Positions 17,059 through 26,135 of a stretch of DNA of 64,000 bases are shown here, in pieces. The stretch comes from Thermoleophilaceae bacterium. GTDB taxonomy: Bacteria > Actinomycetota > Thermoleophilia > Solirubrobacterales > Thermoleophilaceae. The position numbers and the translations under genes were made by a program. How positions within the stretch are numbered: the first letter of the stretch is position 1; each line of letters begins with the position of its first letter. The stretch lies in assembly GCA_014534235.1 (NCBI GenBank), contig JACVRW010000001.1:32114-96113 (forward strand), read 5' to 3'. A model generated the notes under the pieces. That model was given only the letters and a program-made list of their open reading frames with translations. It had not been told where the DNA came from and did no database searches.

Positions 17059-19344
17059 ATGGAAACACTGCTCCTTATCCCGGTGGACGACTCCGTCGTC
17101 TACCCCAACATGCAGGTGACGCTGGCCGTGGACACCGGCTCGGAGGAGCGGATTGTTCTCGTTCCCCGCAAGGGCGACGAGTTCTCGAGCGTCGGCACCG
17201 TCGCCGAGGTGGTGGACCGCGTCCGGCTGCCCGGGGGCGCCGGAGCCGTCGCGCTCAACGGGCTCTACCGCGGGCTGATCGGCGCCGCCAGCACCGACGC
17301 GAGCGGGGCGCTGCGCGTGGAGGTGACCGCACACCCGGACGACATCCCGGTGGACGGCCGCACCCGCAACCTCGAGCGCGAGTACCGCGCCGTGGTCGAG
17401 GAGATCCTCGAGCTCCGTGGCGACGATGGCCGCATCGCGGCGTTCGTGCGCTCCATCACGGAGCCCGGCGCGCTCGCCGACACCTCCGGCTATACCCCCG
17501 ACCTCTCCTATGAGCAGAAGGTGGAGCTGCTCGAGACGCTCGACGTCAGGGAGCGGCTCGAGCTGGCCCTGCGCTTCCAGCGCGAGCGTCTGACAGAGCT
17601 TCAGGTCAGGCGGCGGATCCGCGACGACGTGCAGTCCGGCGCCGAGAAGCAGCAGCGCGAGTACTTCCTTCGCAAGCAGATGGAGTCGATCCGCAAGGAG
17701 CTCGGCGACGACGACGCCTCGGTCGTCGAGGAGTACCGGGCGAAGATCGAGGAGGCCGGCATGCCGGAGGCCGTGCGGGAGCAGGCCGAGCGCGAGCTCG
17801 GCCGGCTCGAGCGCATGGGCGAGGCCTCCGGTGAGGCGTCGATGATCCGCAGCTACCTCGACTGGCTCATCGCCGTGCCGTGGTCGAAGCGCTCGGAGGA
17901 GCGGCTCGATCCGGTGCACGCGCGCGAAGTGCTCGACGCCGACCACGCGGGCCTCGAGGACGTGAAGGATCGCATCGTCGAGTACATCGCCGTTCGCAAG
18001 CTCCGGCAGGAGCGCGGCATCGCCGAGGACAAGCGCTCCGGGGCGATCCTCACGCTGATCGGCCCGCCCGGGACCGGCAAGACCTCGATCGGTGAGTCGA
18101 TCGCCCGTGCGACCGGGCGCGAGTTCGTCCGCATGTCGCTCGGCGGTGTCCGCGACGAGGCGGAGATCCGCGGTCACCGGCGCACGTACATCGGCGCACT
18201 GCCGGGCCGGCTCGTCCGCGCCCTGCGCGACGCCGGGACGATGAACCCGGTGATCATGCTCGACGAGGTCGACAAGGTCGGCGCCGACTGGCGCGGCGAT
18301 CCGAGCGCGGCGCTGCTCGAGGTGCTCGACCCGGCGCAGAACCACTCGTTCCGCGACCACTACCTCGACGTCGAGCTCGACCTGTCGCAGGTCGTGTTCA
18401 TCGCGACCGCGAACGTCGCCGAGACGATCCCCGCGCCACTGCTCGACCGGATGGAGATCATCCGCTTCGACGGGTACACCACCGACGAGAAGGTTGCGAT
18501 CGCGCGCGGCTACCTGTGGCCGCGCCAGCGCGAGCGCAACGGCCTCCGCGAGGACGAGGTCACGATCGACGACGCCACCCTGCGCGCGGTCGTCACGGAT
18601 TACACCCGCGAGGCAGGCGTGAGAAACCTCGAGCGCGAGCTCGGCACGCTGCTGCGCAAGACCGCGACGAAGCTGGCCGCCGGCCAGGTCGAGGCCCCCG
18701 TGACCATCGACCTCGACGCCGTCCGCGACGCGCTCGGGCGCCAGCGCTTCTTCCAGGAGTCGGCGGAGCGTACGGCGGTTCCGGGCGTGGCCACCGGGTT
18801 GAGCGTCACCGGCGCCGGCGGCGAGGTGCTCTTCATCGAGGCCACCTCGATGCGCGGCAAGGACGGGCTCGTGCTCACGGGCCAGCTGGGCGACGTGATG
18901 AAGGAGTCGGCACGGATCGCGCTGTCGTACGTGCGCGGCCACGCCGACCACCTGGACATCGACGAGGACGCGTTCGACGGGCGCGAGTTCCACCTGCACG
19001 TCCCGGCGGGCGCGATCCCGAAGGACGGTCCGAGCGCGGGCATCACGATGACGACCGCCCTGGCGTCGCTGCTCAGCGCGCGTCCGGTCAGGCACACCGT
19101 CGGCATGACCGGCGAGGTCACGCTCCAGGGCCGGGTCCTGCCGATCGGGGGCGTGAAGCAGAAGGTGCTGGCGGCCCACGCGGCGGGGCTCACCGACGTG
19201 ATCCTCCCTGAGCGCAACCGCGGCGATCTCGATGACGTGCCCGAGGAGGTGCGCGCCGAGATGACCTTCCACCCCGTGATGACCGTGGACGAGGTGCTCG
19301 ACATCGCGCTCGAGCCCGCTCCCGCGAGGGCGCTCGCGGCCTGA
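17059..19344 (+). CDS. lon: ATP-dependent protease Lon
   Basis: A 761-residue LonA protease that degrades misfolded and regulatory proteins in the cytoplasm. The N-terminal substrate domain (about 1-190) and a coiled linker are followed by the AAA+ module, with Walker A GPPGTGKT at 335-342 and Walker B MLDE at 400-403. The peptidase domain has Ser659 in KDGPSAG and Lys702 in GGVKQK as catalytic dyad. Earlier in-frame starts exist (17041, 17047), but ATG 17059 has GGAGAAG five bases upstream and gives the usual METLLLIPV beginning. An operator-like inverted repeat lies just upstream, as expected for a stress-controlled gene. Confidence 0.95.
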   Translation: METLLLIPVDDSVVYPNMQVTLAVDTGSEERIVLVPRKGDEFSSVGTVAEVVDRVRLPGGAGAVALNGLYRGLIGAASTDASGALRVEVTAHPDDIPVDGRTRNLEREYRAVVEEILELRGDDGRIAAFVRSITEPGALADTSGYTPDLSYEQKVELLETLDVRERLELALRFQRERLTELQVRRRIRDDVQSGAEKQQREYFLRKQMESIRKELGDDDASVVEEYRAKIEEAGMPEAVREQAERELGRLERMGEASGEASMIRSYLDWLIAVPWSKRSEERLDPVHAREVLDADHAGLEDVKDRIVEYIAVRKLRQERGIAEDKRSGAILTLIGPPGTGKTSIGESIARATGREFVRMSLGGVRDEAEIRGHRRTYIGALPGRLVRALRDAGTMNPVIMLDEVDKVGADWRGDPSAALLEVLDPAQNHSFRDHYLDVELDLSQVVFIATANVAETIPAPLLDRMEIIRFDGYTTDEKVAIARGYLWPRQRERNGLREDEVTIDDATLRAVVTDYTREAGVRNLERELGTLLRKTATKLAAGQVEAPVTIDLDAVRDALGRQRFFQESAERTAVPGVATGLSVTGAGGEVLFIEATSMRGKDGLVLTGQLGDVMKESARIALSYVRGHADHLDIDEDAFDGREFHLHVPAGAIPKDGPSAGITMTTALASLLSARPVRHTVGMTGEVTLQGRVLPIGGVKQKVLAAHAAGLTDVILPERNRGDLDDVPEEVRAEMTFHPVMTVDEVLDIALEPAPARALAA

Positions 19345-19397
19345 ATCTCCGGGCTCCCCGGTGGGCCGGGCGGCAACGCCCCCGGCCCACCGGGAAC

Positions 19398-20144
19398 TCA
19401 CACGCTGCGAGTGAGCCCGCCGTCCACCGCCAGCGACACGCCGGTGATGTAGCCGGCGTGCTCGGAGCACAGGAACGCGGCGGCCGCGGCCATCTCCTCG
19501 GCCCGGCCGAGCCTCCCTGCGGGCACCTCCTCGCGCGCCTGTTGCTCGGCCGCCTCGAGCGACCCGTAGAGCTCGCCGAGGCGGTCGGTGGCGATCCGGC
19601 CCGGCAGCAGGGTGTTGAGCGTGATCCCGTCGGAGGCGAGATCGCGCGCGAGCGTCTTGAAGGCCGTCACGATCGCGCTGCGGTGCGCGTTCGAGAGCAT
19701 CAGCGTGGGCGCCGGCTCGCGGACGGTGGTCGAGGCGACGTTCACGATGCGCCCGAAGCCTCGGCTGCGCATGCCCTTCACGGCGACCTCGATCAGGGCC
19801 ATCGGCGCCAGGACGAGGTTGCGGTATGCGCTCTCCCAGTCGCTGCGCGGCATCCCAAGCGGCCCGCCGGCGGGTGGCCCCCCGGTGTTCGTGACCAGCA
19901 CCTCGAGCGGTCCGAACTCAGCCTCCACTCGCTCCACCAGCCCGGGTGCGGCGTCGAGATCCGCGGAGTCGTGGACGAAGCCCCGGGCCCGGATGTCGGC
20001 GGCCGCCGCGTGGACGCGGTCGGCCGATCGCGAGCTGATCGCAACGCGCGCTCCCTCCGCCGCAAGCTCCCGGGCGATGGCCAGACCGATCCCCCCCGAT
20101 GCGCCCGTGACGAGCGCGACCCTTCCCTCGAGTGCGAGGTCCAT
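19398..20144 (-). CDS. SDR-family oxidoreductase of the Tyr-lacking type
   Basis: A 248-residue short-chain dehydrogenase/reductase fold. The cofactor motif TGASGGIG is at residues 13-20, and the C-terminal ITGVSLAVDGG is typical. At the active site the usual Tyr-x3-Lys is absent. After STTVREPAPTLMLSN comes AHRSAI, so the catalytic Tyr position is not Tyr. A known SDR branch, often annotated 3-oxoacyl-ACP reductase, shares the SNxxR pattern. The substrate and even the reaction are uncertain. It is convergent with lon and divergent from the riboswitch-rpf unit. Confidence 0.85.
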   Translation of the reverse strand: MDLALEGRVALVTGASGGIGLAIARELAAEGARVAISSRSADRVHAAAADIRARGFVHDSADLDAAPGLVERVEAEFGPLEVLVTNTGGPPAGGPLGMPRSDWESAYRNLVLAPMALIEVAVKGMRSRGFGRIVNVASTTVREPAPTLMLSNAHRSAIVTAFKTLARDLASDGITLNTLLPGRIATDRLGELYGSLEAAEQQAREEVPAGRLGRAEEMAAAAAFLCSEHAGYITGVSLAVDGGLTRSV

Positions 20145-20221
20145 GGCGAGGCAGCGTAACCGTGGCGGGTGGGCCGCGGCCTGACAGCAGCCCCGGATCT
20201 GCTTGGATACGCGCCCTCAAA

Positions 20222-20367
20222 CGTCGAACTGCCGAGTCTCCGCCGTCCCGGCGGCGGGGAGCGGGGGACCCAATGGCGGCCGTCCAGGCCGCGGGGGCGA
20301 ATCGCGGCGCCTGGTCGCGTAGCGCACTTTCCGGCGCGAGCCCGTCAGCTCACCTCGTAGGCGCTTG
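20222..20367 (+). ncRNA. ydaO-type cyclic di-AMP riboswitch
   Basis: The leader of the rpf-like gene carries the conserved blocks of the ydaO/yuaA class in order: GGGGGACCCAA at 20263-20273, GGGGGCGAATC at 20293-20303, and CCCGTCAGCTCACCTCGTAGGC ending at 20362, just before the ribosome site. GC-rich pairing segments lie between them. This class binds c-di-AMP and is known upstream of cell-wall hydrolase genes in actinobacteria, including Streptomyces rpfA, where high ligand turns expression off. Exact boundaries are approximate. Confidence 0.88.
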
Positions 20368-20382
20368 GAAGGGGAACGACAA

Positions 20383-20958
20383 GTGCAAGCGATTGTCGAC
20401 GCCGTACGACGTCCGCGATGGGCGGCGCTGGTGATTGCCGTGTCCATGATGGCCCCCGCCGGCGCGGCCTCCGCCGACCGCGGCAGCGTCGTGGGCGGGG
20501 CGTCCAGTGAGGTGGTCGTGGAGCGCGGCGACCGGGGCAGCGCCGTGCGCGCCATTCAACGCGCCCTTGGCATTCCCGCCGACGGAATCTTCGGTCGGGG
20601 GACCGAGCGGGCGGTGCGGCGGTTCCAGCGCAGCAAGGGCCTCGTCGCGGACGGGGTCGTCGGTCCGCTGACGCGGCGGGCACTCGGGCTTGCGCCGTTC
20701 AGCCACACGGCAATTCGCGGCGGGAGCGTCCGCGTACCGAGCGTGCTCGAGCGGATCGCGCAGTGCGAGTCGGGTGGAAATCCTCACGCCGTCTCCCCCG
20801 GCGGCACCTACCGCGGGAAGTACCAGTTCAGTCGCGAGACGTGGCGGAGGCTGGGCGGCACGGGCGACCCGGCGGACGCGCCGGAATGGCTACAGGATCG
20901 GCTGGCCCTCAAGCTGTACCGGCAGAGCGGCACCGCGTCCTGGCCGAACTGCGGCTGA
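20383..20958 (+). CDS. Secreted peptidoglycan-binding, Rpf-like transglycosylase
   Basis: A 191-residue exported cell-wall hydrolase. It has a signal peptide (about residues 1-32, ending APAGAASA), a PG_binding_1 domain (about 45-100; GDRGSAVRAIQRALGIPADG) and a C-terminal resuscitation-promoting-factor-type domain from residue 117, with catalytic Glu in AQCESGGNPHAV. The signature GGTYRGKYQFSRETWR and a closing Cys in SWPNCG are also present. GTG 20383 has GGAAGGGG upstream; the frame could also start at TTG 20365. It is probably controlled by the c-di-AMP riboswitch in its leader, so wall cleavage is linked to c-di-AMP level. Confidence 0.88.
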   Translation: MQAIVDAVRRPRWAALVIAVSMMAPAGAASADRGSVVGGASSEVVVERGDRGSAVRAIQRALGIPADGIFGRGTERAVRRFQRSKGLVADGVVGPLTRRALGLAPFSHTAIRGGSVRVPSVLERIAQCESGGNPHAVSPGGTYRGKYQFSRETWRRLGGTGDPADAPEWLQDRLALKLYRQSGTASWPNCG

Positions 20959-21015
20959 GGGCGGCCGCGCGTCGGCGCTTCGCGACGACCCCGCTAGTCG
21001 GCTGTCAGATGCCTA

Positions 21016-21060
21016 TGCGTTCGACCTTTTGCTGCCTATGGCCGCGGAACGTCGAACACG
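21016..21060. repeat. Imperfect hairpin element, related to one at 62168
   Basis: TGCGTTCGAC at 21016-21025 pairs with GTCGAACACG at 21051-21060 with one mismatch. The stem continues with wobble pairs to a TAT apex at 21037-21039. The left arm GCGTTCGACCTTTTGC differs by one base from the arm of the hairpin at 62168-62183. The element lies between two convergent genes, rpf and the MFS gene, fitting a bidirectional terminator. Confidence 0.6.
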
Positions 21061-21173
21061 TCGGCTGGCGCGTTGGCGGAGGCGGCGCTTTCGGCGCGGC
21101 GATCCGACACTGGCTCGGCGACTCCCTCGACGGCACGCTCCCGCGGGTTCGCAAGTGTCGCGGGGAGCGCCAC

Positions 21174-22322
21174 TCACCCCGCCGCCGGCATCCGCTCGCG
21201 CCCCAGCCGCATGACCCCGGCCAGGGTCGCCGCGCAGATCGCGCCTAGGAGCGCGTACGGCACGGCGTCGGCGGTCGCCTCGGCGAGCGCCCCGCCGCCC
21301 CCGGCGCCGACGAGATGACCCACCGCCCACGCGAGGTTCGACAGGGCGAAGGCGAGGCCCTGGTCCAGCCCCGACGCCTCTGCCGCGTCGGAGAGCATGG
21401 CCATCGCCGGCGCCCAGAGCACGCCGAGCGCGGCGATCGCCAGCAGGACGGCGCCGGCCACCAGCACGGCCGTAGCCGGAAGCGGCAGCAGCATGGCCAT
21501 GATCGCGGCTCCGATGAGGCCCGCCCGGATCGGCGCGAGCCGTCCGCGGCGGTCCGAGGCCCTTCCCGCAACGGGGCTCAGCGCCGCCTCCACGGCCGCG
21601 GTGATCAGGAACACCGCGCCGATGGCGGCCCCGCTCGCACCGAGCTCGTCGAGGCGCAGCGGCGCCAGCACCTCGATCACTCCGGCGAAGACGGCCGGCA
21701 GCGTGAACAGCCAGAACCCGGCCAGGACCGCCGGTCGCCGGAACGCCGAGCGGAGCGCTGCCAGCGGGTTCGCGTCCTCGGGCGCGACCCCCCGCATCGT
21801 CCACGCCCACGCCGCCAGCGCGGCCGCGACGACCGCGACGGCGCCGAAGACGACCTCCGGGCTGAGGACGCTCGCGGCGCCGCCCAGCACCGGACCGAGC
21901 AGCACGCCGACGATGGCGGCCCCGAGCGCCGAGCCGATCAGCTCGCCGCGGCGCTCCGGCGGCGAGGCGGACACGAGCCACGCCATTCCCGCCGCCCACA
22001 TGCACGCTCCGCCGAAGCCCTGGACGAAGCGGGCGGCGTCGAGCAGCAAGATGTGCTGGGCGAACGCGAACACGAGGCTGCTCGTCCCGAGCATCGAGAG
22101 CCCGAGCAGCAGGGTGGGCTTGACCCCCCAGCGCGCCGCCAGCCACCCGGACGGCAGCGCGCCGGCGAAGGTGCCCGCCGGATAAGCGGCGGTGAGGACG
22201 CCGGCGCCGGTCTTCGACAGCTCAAACTGATCCGCGTAGTGCGGCAGCAGCGGGGCGACCGCGGCGAAGAACATGGTGTCGACGAGCACCACCGCCGCGA
22301 CCAGCAGGAACAGGCCGCGCAT
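21174..22322 (-). CDS. MFS transporter
   Basis: A 382-residue major facilitator superfamily protein with about 12 helices. Helix 1 begins at residue 3. The first cytoplasmic loop carries GWLAARWGVKPTLLLG, the MFS motif A position, and the matching loop in the second half reads GRASDRRGR. Small neutral residues dominate and there is no large extra domain, as in drug or metabolite exporters. The substrate cannot be read from sequence. It is divergent from the M20 peptidase gene, with 44 bp between the start codons. Confidence 0.85.
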   Translation of the reverse strand: MRGLFLLVAAVVLVDTMFFAAVAPLLPHYADQFELSKTGAGVLTAAYPAGTFAGALPSGWLAARWGVKPTLLLGLSMLGTSSLVFAFAQHILLLDAARFVQGFGGACMWAAGMAWLVSASPPERRGELIGSALGAAIVGVLLGPVLGGAASVLSPEVVFGAVAVVAAALAAWAWTMRGVAPEDANPLAALRSAFRRPAVLAGFWLFTLPAVFAGVIEVLAPLRLDELGASGAAIGAVFLITAAVEAALSPVAGRASDRRGRLAPIRAGLIGAAIMAMLLPLPATAVLVAGAVLLAIAALGVLWAPAMAMLSDAAEASGLDQGLAFALSNLAWAVGHLVGAGGGGALAEATADAVPYALLGAICAATLAGVMRLGRERMPAAG

Positions 22323-22366
22323 GCCCCGATGCTACGGCGTGCGCGATCCGCGAGAATGGTGCGCCT

Positions 22367-23686
22367 GTGCCCGCCGTGATCGAGGAGCTCGTCGACTGGC
22401 TGCGGATCCCGTCCGTCTCGACCGGCGGCGGCCACACCGCCGCGCTCCGGCGCGCCTGCGAGTGGGTCTGTGAGCGGATCGAGGCGGCGGGGGGCACGGT
22501 CGCGGCCGAGACCCTGGACGGCGGCAACCCCATGGCGGTGGGCGAGCTGGCGGCGGCCCGCCCCGGCGCGCCGACCGTGCTCGCCTACGGGCACTACGAC
22601 GTGCAGGATCCCGGCCCGCTCGACGCCTGGGAGAGTCCGCCGTTCGAGCCGACCGAGCGCGACGGCCGCCTCTACGCCCGCGGCGCGGCGGACGACAAGG
22701 GGAACTTCCTCCCGCTGCTGCATGTGGCCTGCGAGATGGCTCGCTCCGGCGAGCTGCCCGTGAACGTCCGCTTCCTCGTCGAGGGCGAGGAGGAGATCGG
22801 AAGCGCCTCGGTGCTTCGCCGCCTGCGCCACGACGACATGGGCGCGGACTGCGCGATCGTGTTCGACTCCCTGATGGCGGACGAGCGGACCCCCGCCATC
22901 TCGCTCGGGGCGCGGGGCCTGGTCCGGGCGAGCGTCGAGGTCCGGACGGCGGCGCGCGATCTTCACTCCGGGCTCTACGGCGGAGCCGTGCTAAATGCCG
23001 CTCACGTGCTGGTTGCGATGCTGGAGCAGGTGAGGCCCGGGCCGGACGGGCGCGTGCGGCAGGAGCTGGCCGGCGGGGTCACACCGGTCACCGCCGAGGA
23101 GCGGGCCTCGTGGGCTCGGCTTCAGTCGGGACCCGAGGTGCTCGCGGCGGTGGGCGCGCGGCCGGTCGCCCCGGACGCGGGCGAGGACTTCTACGAGCGG
23201 ATCGGAGCGGCGCCCGCGCTGGACGTCAACATGATCGCCACCGGCGAGCCGCGGACGATCGTGCCCGCGCTGGCGCGCGCTCAGGTGAGCGTGCGACTGG
23301 CGCCCGGACAGCGGGCCGTCGAGGTGGCCTCCGAGGTGGAGCGCCTCCTGCGCTCGGCGGTGCCGGAGGGGGCGGAGCTCGCCCTCGACGTCGACCTCGC
23401 AGACCCGGCGCTGTTCGACCCGACGCACCCAGCCCTCCGGATCGCCGCGGAGGCGCTCGAGCGCGCCTGCGATAGGGCGCCGGTGCTCATGCGTCTCGGC
23501 GGCACGCTGCCATTGCTTGCGGTCCTCGCCGAGCGCGGCATCCCCACGATCGTGAGCGGCTTCGTCCTAGACGCCGACGCGATCCACGCTCCGAATGAGA
23601 GCTACCGCCTCGAGAGCCTGCGCCTCGGCGAACGGGCCGCCCGCGAGCTCTACCTGGCGCTCGGGGGGCTCGAGGCGGACGCCTAG
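22367..23686 (+). CDS. M20-family metallopeptidase (dipeptidase)
   Basis: A 439-residue zinc peptidase of the M20 family, CNDP/PepV-like dipeptidases. Metal and catalytic residues are visible: His and Asp in YGHYDVQDPGPLDAW, Asp in ARGAADDKGNF, the Glu pair in EGEEEIGS, Asp in AIVFDSLM, and His near the end in IHAPNESYRLE. A dimerisation lid lies between about 190 and 310. No signal peptide, so cytoplasmic. GTG 22367 starts the usual IEELVDWLRIPSVS beginning. The 3' end overlaps the convergent methyltransferase by 4 bp. Confidence 0.9.
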   Translation: MPAVIEELVDWLRIPSVSTGGGHTAALRRACEWVCERIEAAGGTVAAETLDGGNPMAVGELAAARPGAPTVLAYGHYDVQDPGPLDAWESPPFEPTERDGRLYARGAADDKGNFLPLLHVACEMARSGELPVNVRFLVEGEEEIGSASVLRRLRHDDMGADCAIVFDSLMADERTPAISLGARGLVRASVEVRTAARDLHSGLYGGAVLNAAHVLVAMLEQVRPGPDGRVRQELAGGVTPVTAEERASWARLQSGPEVLAAVGARPVAPDAGEDFYERIGAAPALDVNMIATGEPRTIVPALARAQVSVRLAPGQRAVEVASEVERLLRSAVPEGAELALDVDLADPALFDPTHPALRIAAEALERACDRAPVLMRLGGTLPLLAVLAERGIPTIVSGFVLDADAIHAPNESYRLESLRLGERAARELYLALGGLEADA

Positions 23687-24300
23687 ACTCGCCGGCGGAG
23701 GCGGTGGATCGAGACCCGCGGGACCCGGCGGCTCTCCCGGCTGACCACGTGCCAGTCGCATGCCGCGCGGTCGAGGAAGTCCGCGGCGGGCGGGCGGCCT
23801 GGGTCGGCGACGAGCACCAGTCCGCGCTCGTCGACCAGGCGGGGCAGGACCGCCAGTAGCTGGTCGACGTTGCGGCGCTCGTAGAGCACATCCGAGGCCA
23901 GAACGAGGTCCCATGGGCGCCGCTCGACGATCGGCGCGGGCGCGGCCCAGGAGCAGAGCAGCGTCTCGACCGCGACGCCGTTTCGCTCGGCGTTGGCGGC
24001 GGCCGCCCGGAGCGCGTCGCGCGACCAATCGGTGGCCACGACGCGCCCGCCGGCTCGCGCCGCGGCGATGCTCGGCAGCCCCAGACCGCATCCCAGCTCG
24101 AGCGTCCGCTTGCCGCGAAGCGAGCGCATCGAAACGTCGTGCGCGAGCGCTACCCCGCTCGCCCACAGCTCGGCCCAGTACGGGAGGAACTCCTCGTGGT
24201 CGAACGACTCCTCGCTGAGGAGCGACTCGGCGTCGCGGGGCCGGGCGACCTCGACGTCCCCGCCGGGCAGGGGGATGCTCTCGCAGACCGCTTCGATCAC
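23683..24300 (-). CDS. Class I SAM-dependent methyltransferase
   Basis: A 205-residue methyltransferase of the METTL/nicotinamide N-methyltransferase-like group. The SAM motif LELGCGLGLPSIAAARAG is at about residue 60, followed by VVATDWSRDAL. WDLVLASDVLYERRN is the post-motif typical of protein-lysine methyltransferases of the ETFB/METTL type. The frame is open upstream, but GTG 24300 overlaps the stop of pepF (GTGA) and gives the right length. The target is unknown. It is coupled with oligoendopeptidase F. Confidence 0.8.
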   Translation of the reverse strand: MIEAVCESIPLPGGDVEVARPRDAESLLSEESFDHEEFLPYWAELWASGVALAHDVSMRSLRGKRTLELGCGLGLPSIAAARAGGRVVATDWSRDALRAAAANAERNGVAVETLLCSWAAPAPIVERRPWDLVLASDVLYERRNVDQLLAVLPRLVDERGLVLVADPGRPPAADFLDRAACDWHVVSRESRRVPRVSIHRLRRRV

Positions 24301-26090
24301 TCGAGCCGCCCGGCCTCCCGCGCGGCCGCCTCGGCGGCCTCGAGCTGGCGCTCGATGAGGTCGAGGCCGGAGCTCCAGAAGCCCGGATCCGACAGGTCGA
24401 CACCGACGATCGCGCCGAGCTCCTCGGGCGGACGCGAGCCGCCGGCCCGGAGCAGGTCGAGGTAAGACGACACGAAGCCGTCGCCCTGCTCCTCGTAGCG
24501 GCGGTAGACCGACAGCGCGAGCAGGTGCCCGTACGCGTAGGCGTAGACATAGCCGGGCGCGTCCACGAAGTGCCAGATGTAAGACCACCAGATGCCGTAG
24601 GCGGCGTCGAGCTCGACGCTGTCGCGGAGGAGGTCGGCCTGCGTCTCGAGCCATAGCTCGTTGAAGTGGTCGATGGAGAGCTCGCCCGAGTGGCGGCGCT
24701 CGTTGTGCGCGGCGTCCTCGAAGCGGTTCATGGCCACCTGGCGGAAGACGGCCGCCACCGCCCCGTCGAGCGATCCGGCCAGCAGATCCAGCCGTTCGAG
24801 CGGGCCGGGGGCGCGCTCGAGCAGTCGCTCGAGCACGATCGTCTCCCCGAATATGGACGCCGTCTCCGCCACGGTGAGCGGAGTGGTGAAGTGGAAGATG
24901 CCCTGTGGGCGGGCGAGCGAGGCGTGGACGCCGTGTCCGAGCTCGTGTGCCATCACGAGCACGTCGTGCGGTCGCGACGTGTAGTTCAGCAGCACGTACG
25001 GGTGCGCGGACGGGACGGTATACGAGCAGAACGCGCCGCCCCGCTTGCCGGGCCGCGGCGGGCCGTCCACGTAGCCGTTCTGGAAGAACGCGGCCGCGGT
25101 CTCGCCCAGCTCGGGCGCGAAGCGCGAGTAGCAGTCGAGGACGATCTCGCGGGCCTCGCCGTACGGGATCTCGTCCTGGACCTCGATAACCGGCGCCATG
25201 CGGTCGAAATGAGCCAGGCGGTCGATGCCGAGCAGCGACGCCTTGAGCCGGTACCAGCGCCGCGCCAGCTCATACCTCGACCGAACAGCCTCGATCAGGG
25301 CCTCGACGGACTCGTCGCTGGCCTCGTTGGCGAGGTTCCGGGACGCGAGCCAGTGCGGGTACGAGCGCAGCCGATCCTTCGTGGCCTTGTCCTGGAGCAG
25401 CGTGTTGAAGACGAAGGCGCGCGTCCGAAGGCCGGGGCGAAGCGCCTCCGTCAGCCCGGAGGCCGCTTGCGCACGTCGGTGGCGGTCGGGGTCCTGCAGG
25501 CGGCTGAGCGCTTCCTCGAGCGGCACGGGCACGTCGCGGTCCGGCAGGCTGATCTCGAGCGCCGAGGTCTGCTCGGTGAACAGGCGCCTGAACGCCGATG
25601 CGCCGGTCACCTCTGTCTCGGTGAGGATCCGCTCCTCGGGCTCCGACAGCTGGTAAGGGCGATAGCGGCGGAGCGTTCGCAGGTAGTGGCGGCAGAAGTC
25701 GAGCCCGTCGGAGCGGAGCAGCTCGTCCGCCCGCTCGTCGGGCACCTCGTTCCACGCGAGCTCGAGGAAGAGCAGCCTGGTCTCGATAGCCGCGCTCAGC
25801 TCCCGGGCGCGCTGCATGAGGGCACCGCGCTCCGGGTCGGCGGTGTCGAGCGAGAACCGCAGCATGGCGTATGAGCCGGCGCGGCCGGCGAGGTCATGGA
25901 TGGCGGCGAGCTCGTGCATGGCGTCGGCGAGCCCCTCGGCGCCCAGCTCGCCGACACGACCCCTGTGCCGCTGCGCAAACGTCTCGGCGCGGTCGCGCGC
26001 CTCGACGAGCATCTCCTCGACGCCCTCGGCGCCGCGCCCGCCGACGAGCGGCTCGAGGTCCCATACGGCGGCTTCGAGTGTGGCGTCCAT
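24297..26090 (-). CDS. pepF: Oligoendopeptidase F (M3B family)
   Basis: A 597-residue cytoplasmic zinc oligopeptidase that trims short peptides. The zinc motif HELGH is at residues 382-386 (MAHELGHGVHASL), with the third ligand Glu downstream in TVAETASIFGE. The N-terminal helical domain and the substrate tyrosines near the end (YVYAYAYGHLLAL) are usual for M3B. The frame is open to 27098, but homology starts at ATG 26090, which begins MDATLEAAVWDLEPL. It is divergent from the PLP-enzyme pseudogene. Confidence 0.92.
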   Translation of the reverse strand: MDATLEAAVWDLEPLVGGRGAEGVEEMLVEARDRAETFAQRHRGRVGELGAEGLADAMHELAAIHDLAGRAGSYAMLRFSLDTADPERGALMQRARELSAAIETRLLFLELAWNEVPDERADELLRSDGLDFCRHYLRTLRRYRPYQLSEPEERILTETEVTGASAFRRLFTEQTSALEISLPDRDVPVPLEEALSRLQDPDRHRRAQAASGLTEALRPGLRTRAFVFNTLLQDKATKDRLRSYPHWLASRNLANEASDESVEALIEAVRSRYELARRWYRLKASLLGIDRLAHFDRMAPVIEVQDEIPYGEAREIVLDCYSRFAPELGETAAAFFQNGYVDGPPRPGKRGGAFCSYTVPSAHPYVLLNYTSRPHDVLVMAHELGHGVHASLARPQGIFHFTTPLTVAETASIFGETIVLERLLERAPGPLERLDLLAGSLDGAVAAVFRQVAMNRFEDAAHNERRHSGELSIDHFNELWLETQADLLRDSVELDAAYGIWWSYIWHFVDAPGYVYAYAYGHLLALSVYRRYEEQGDGFVSSYLDLLRAGGSRPPEELGAIVGVDLSDPGFWSSGLDLIERQLEAAEAAAREAGRLE

Positions 26091-26135
26091 GGCCGCCCAC
26101 GATAGTGGTGGTATCCGCTCCTCTACGCTCGACCG

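Noticed and set aside
16870-19470. An 866-residue minus-strand frame opposite lon
   Set aside because: Antisense shadow of a highly conserved protease gene; no motifs.
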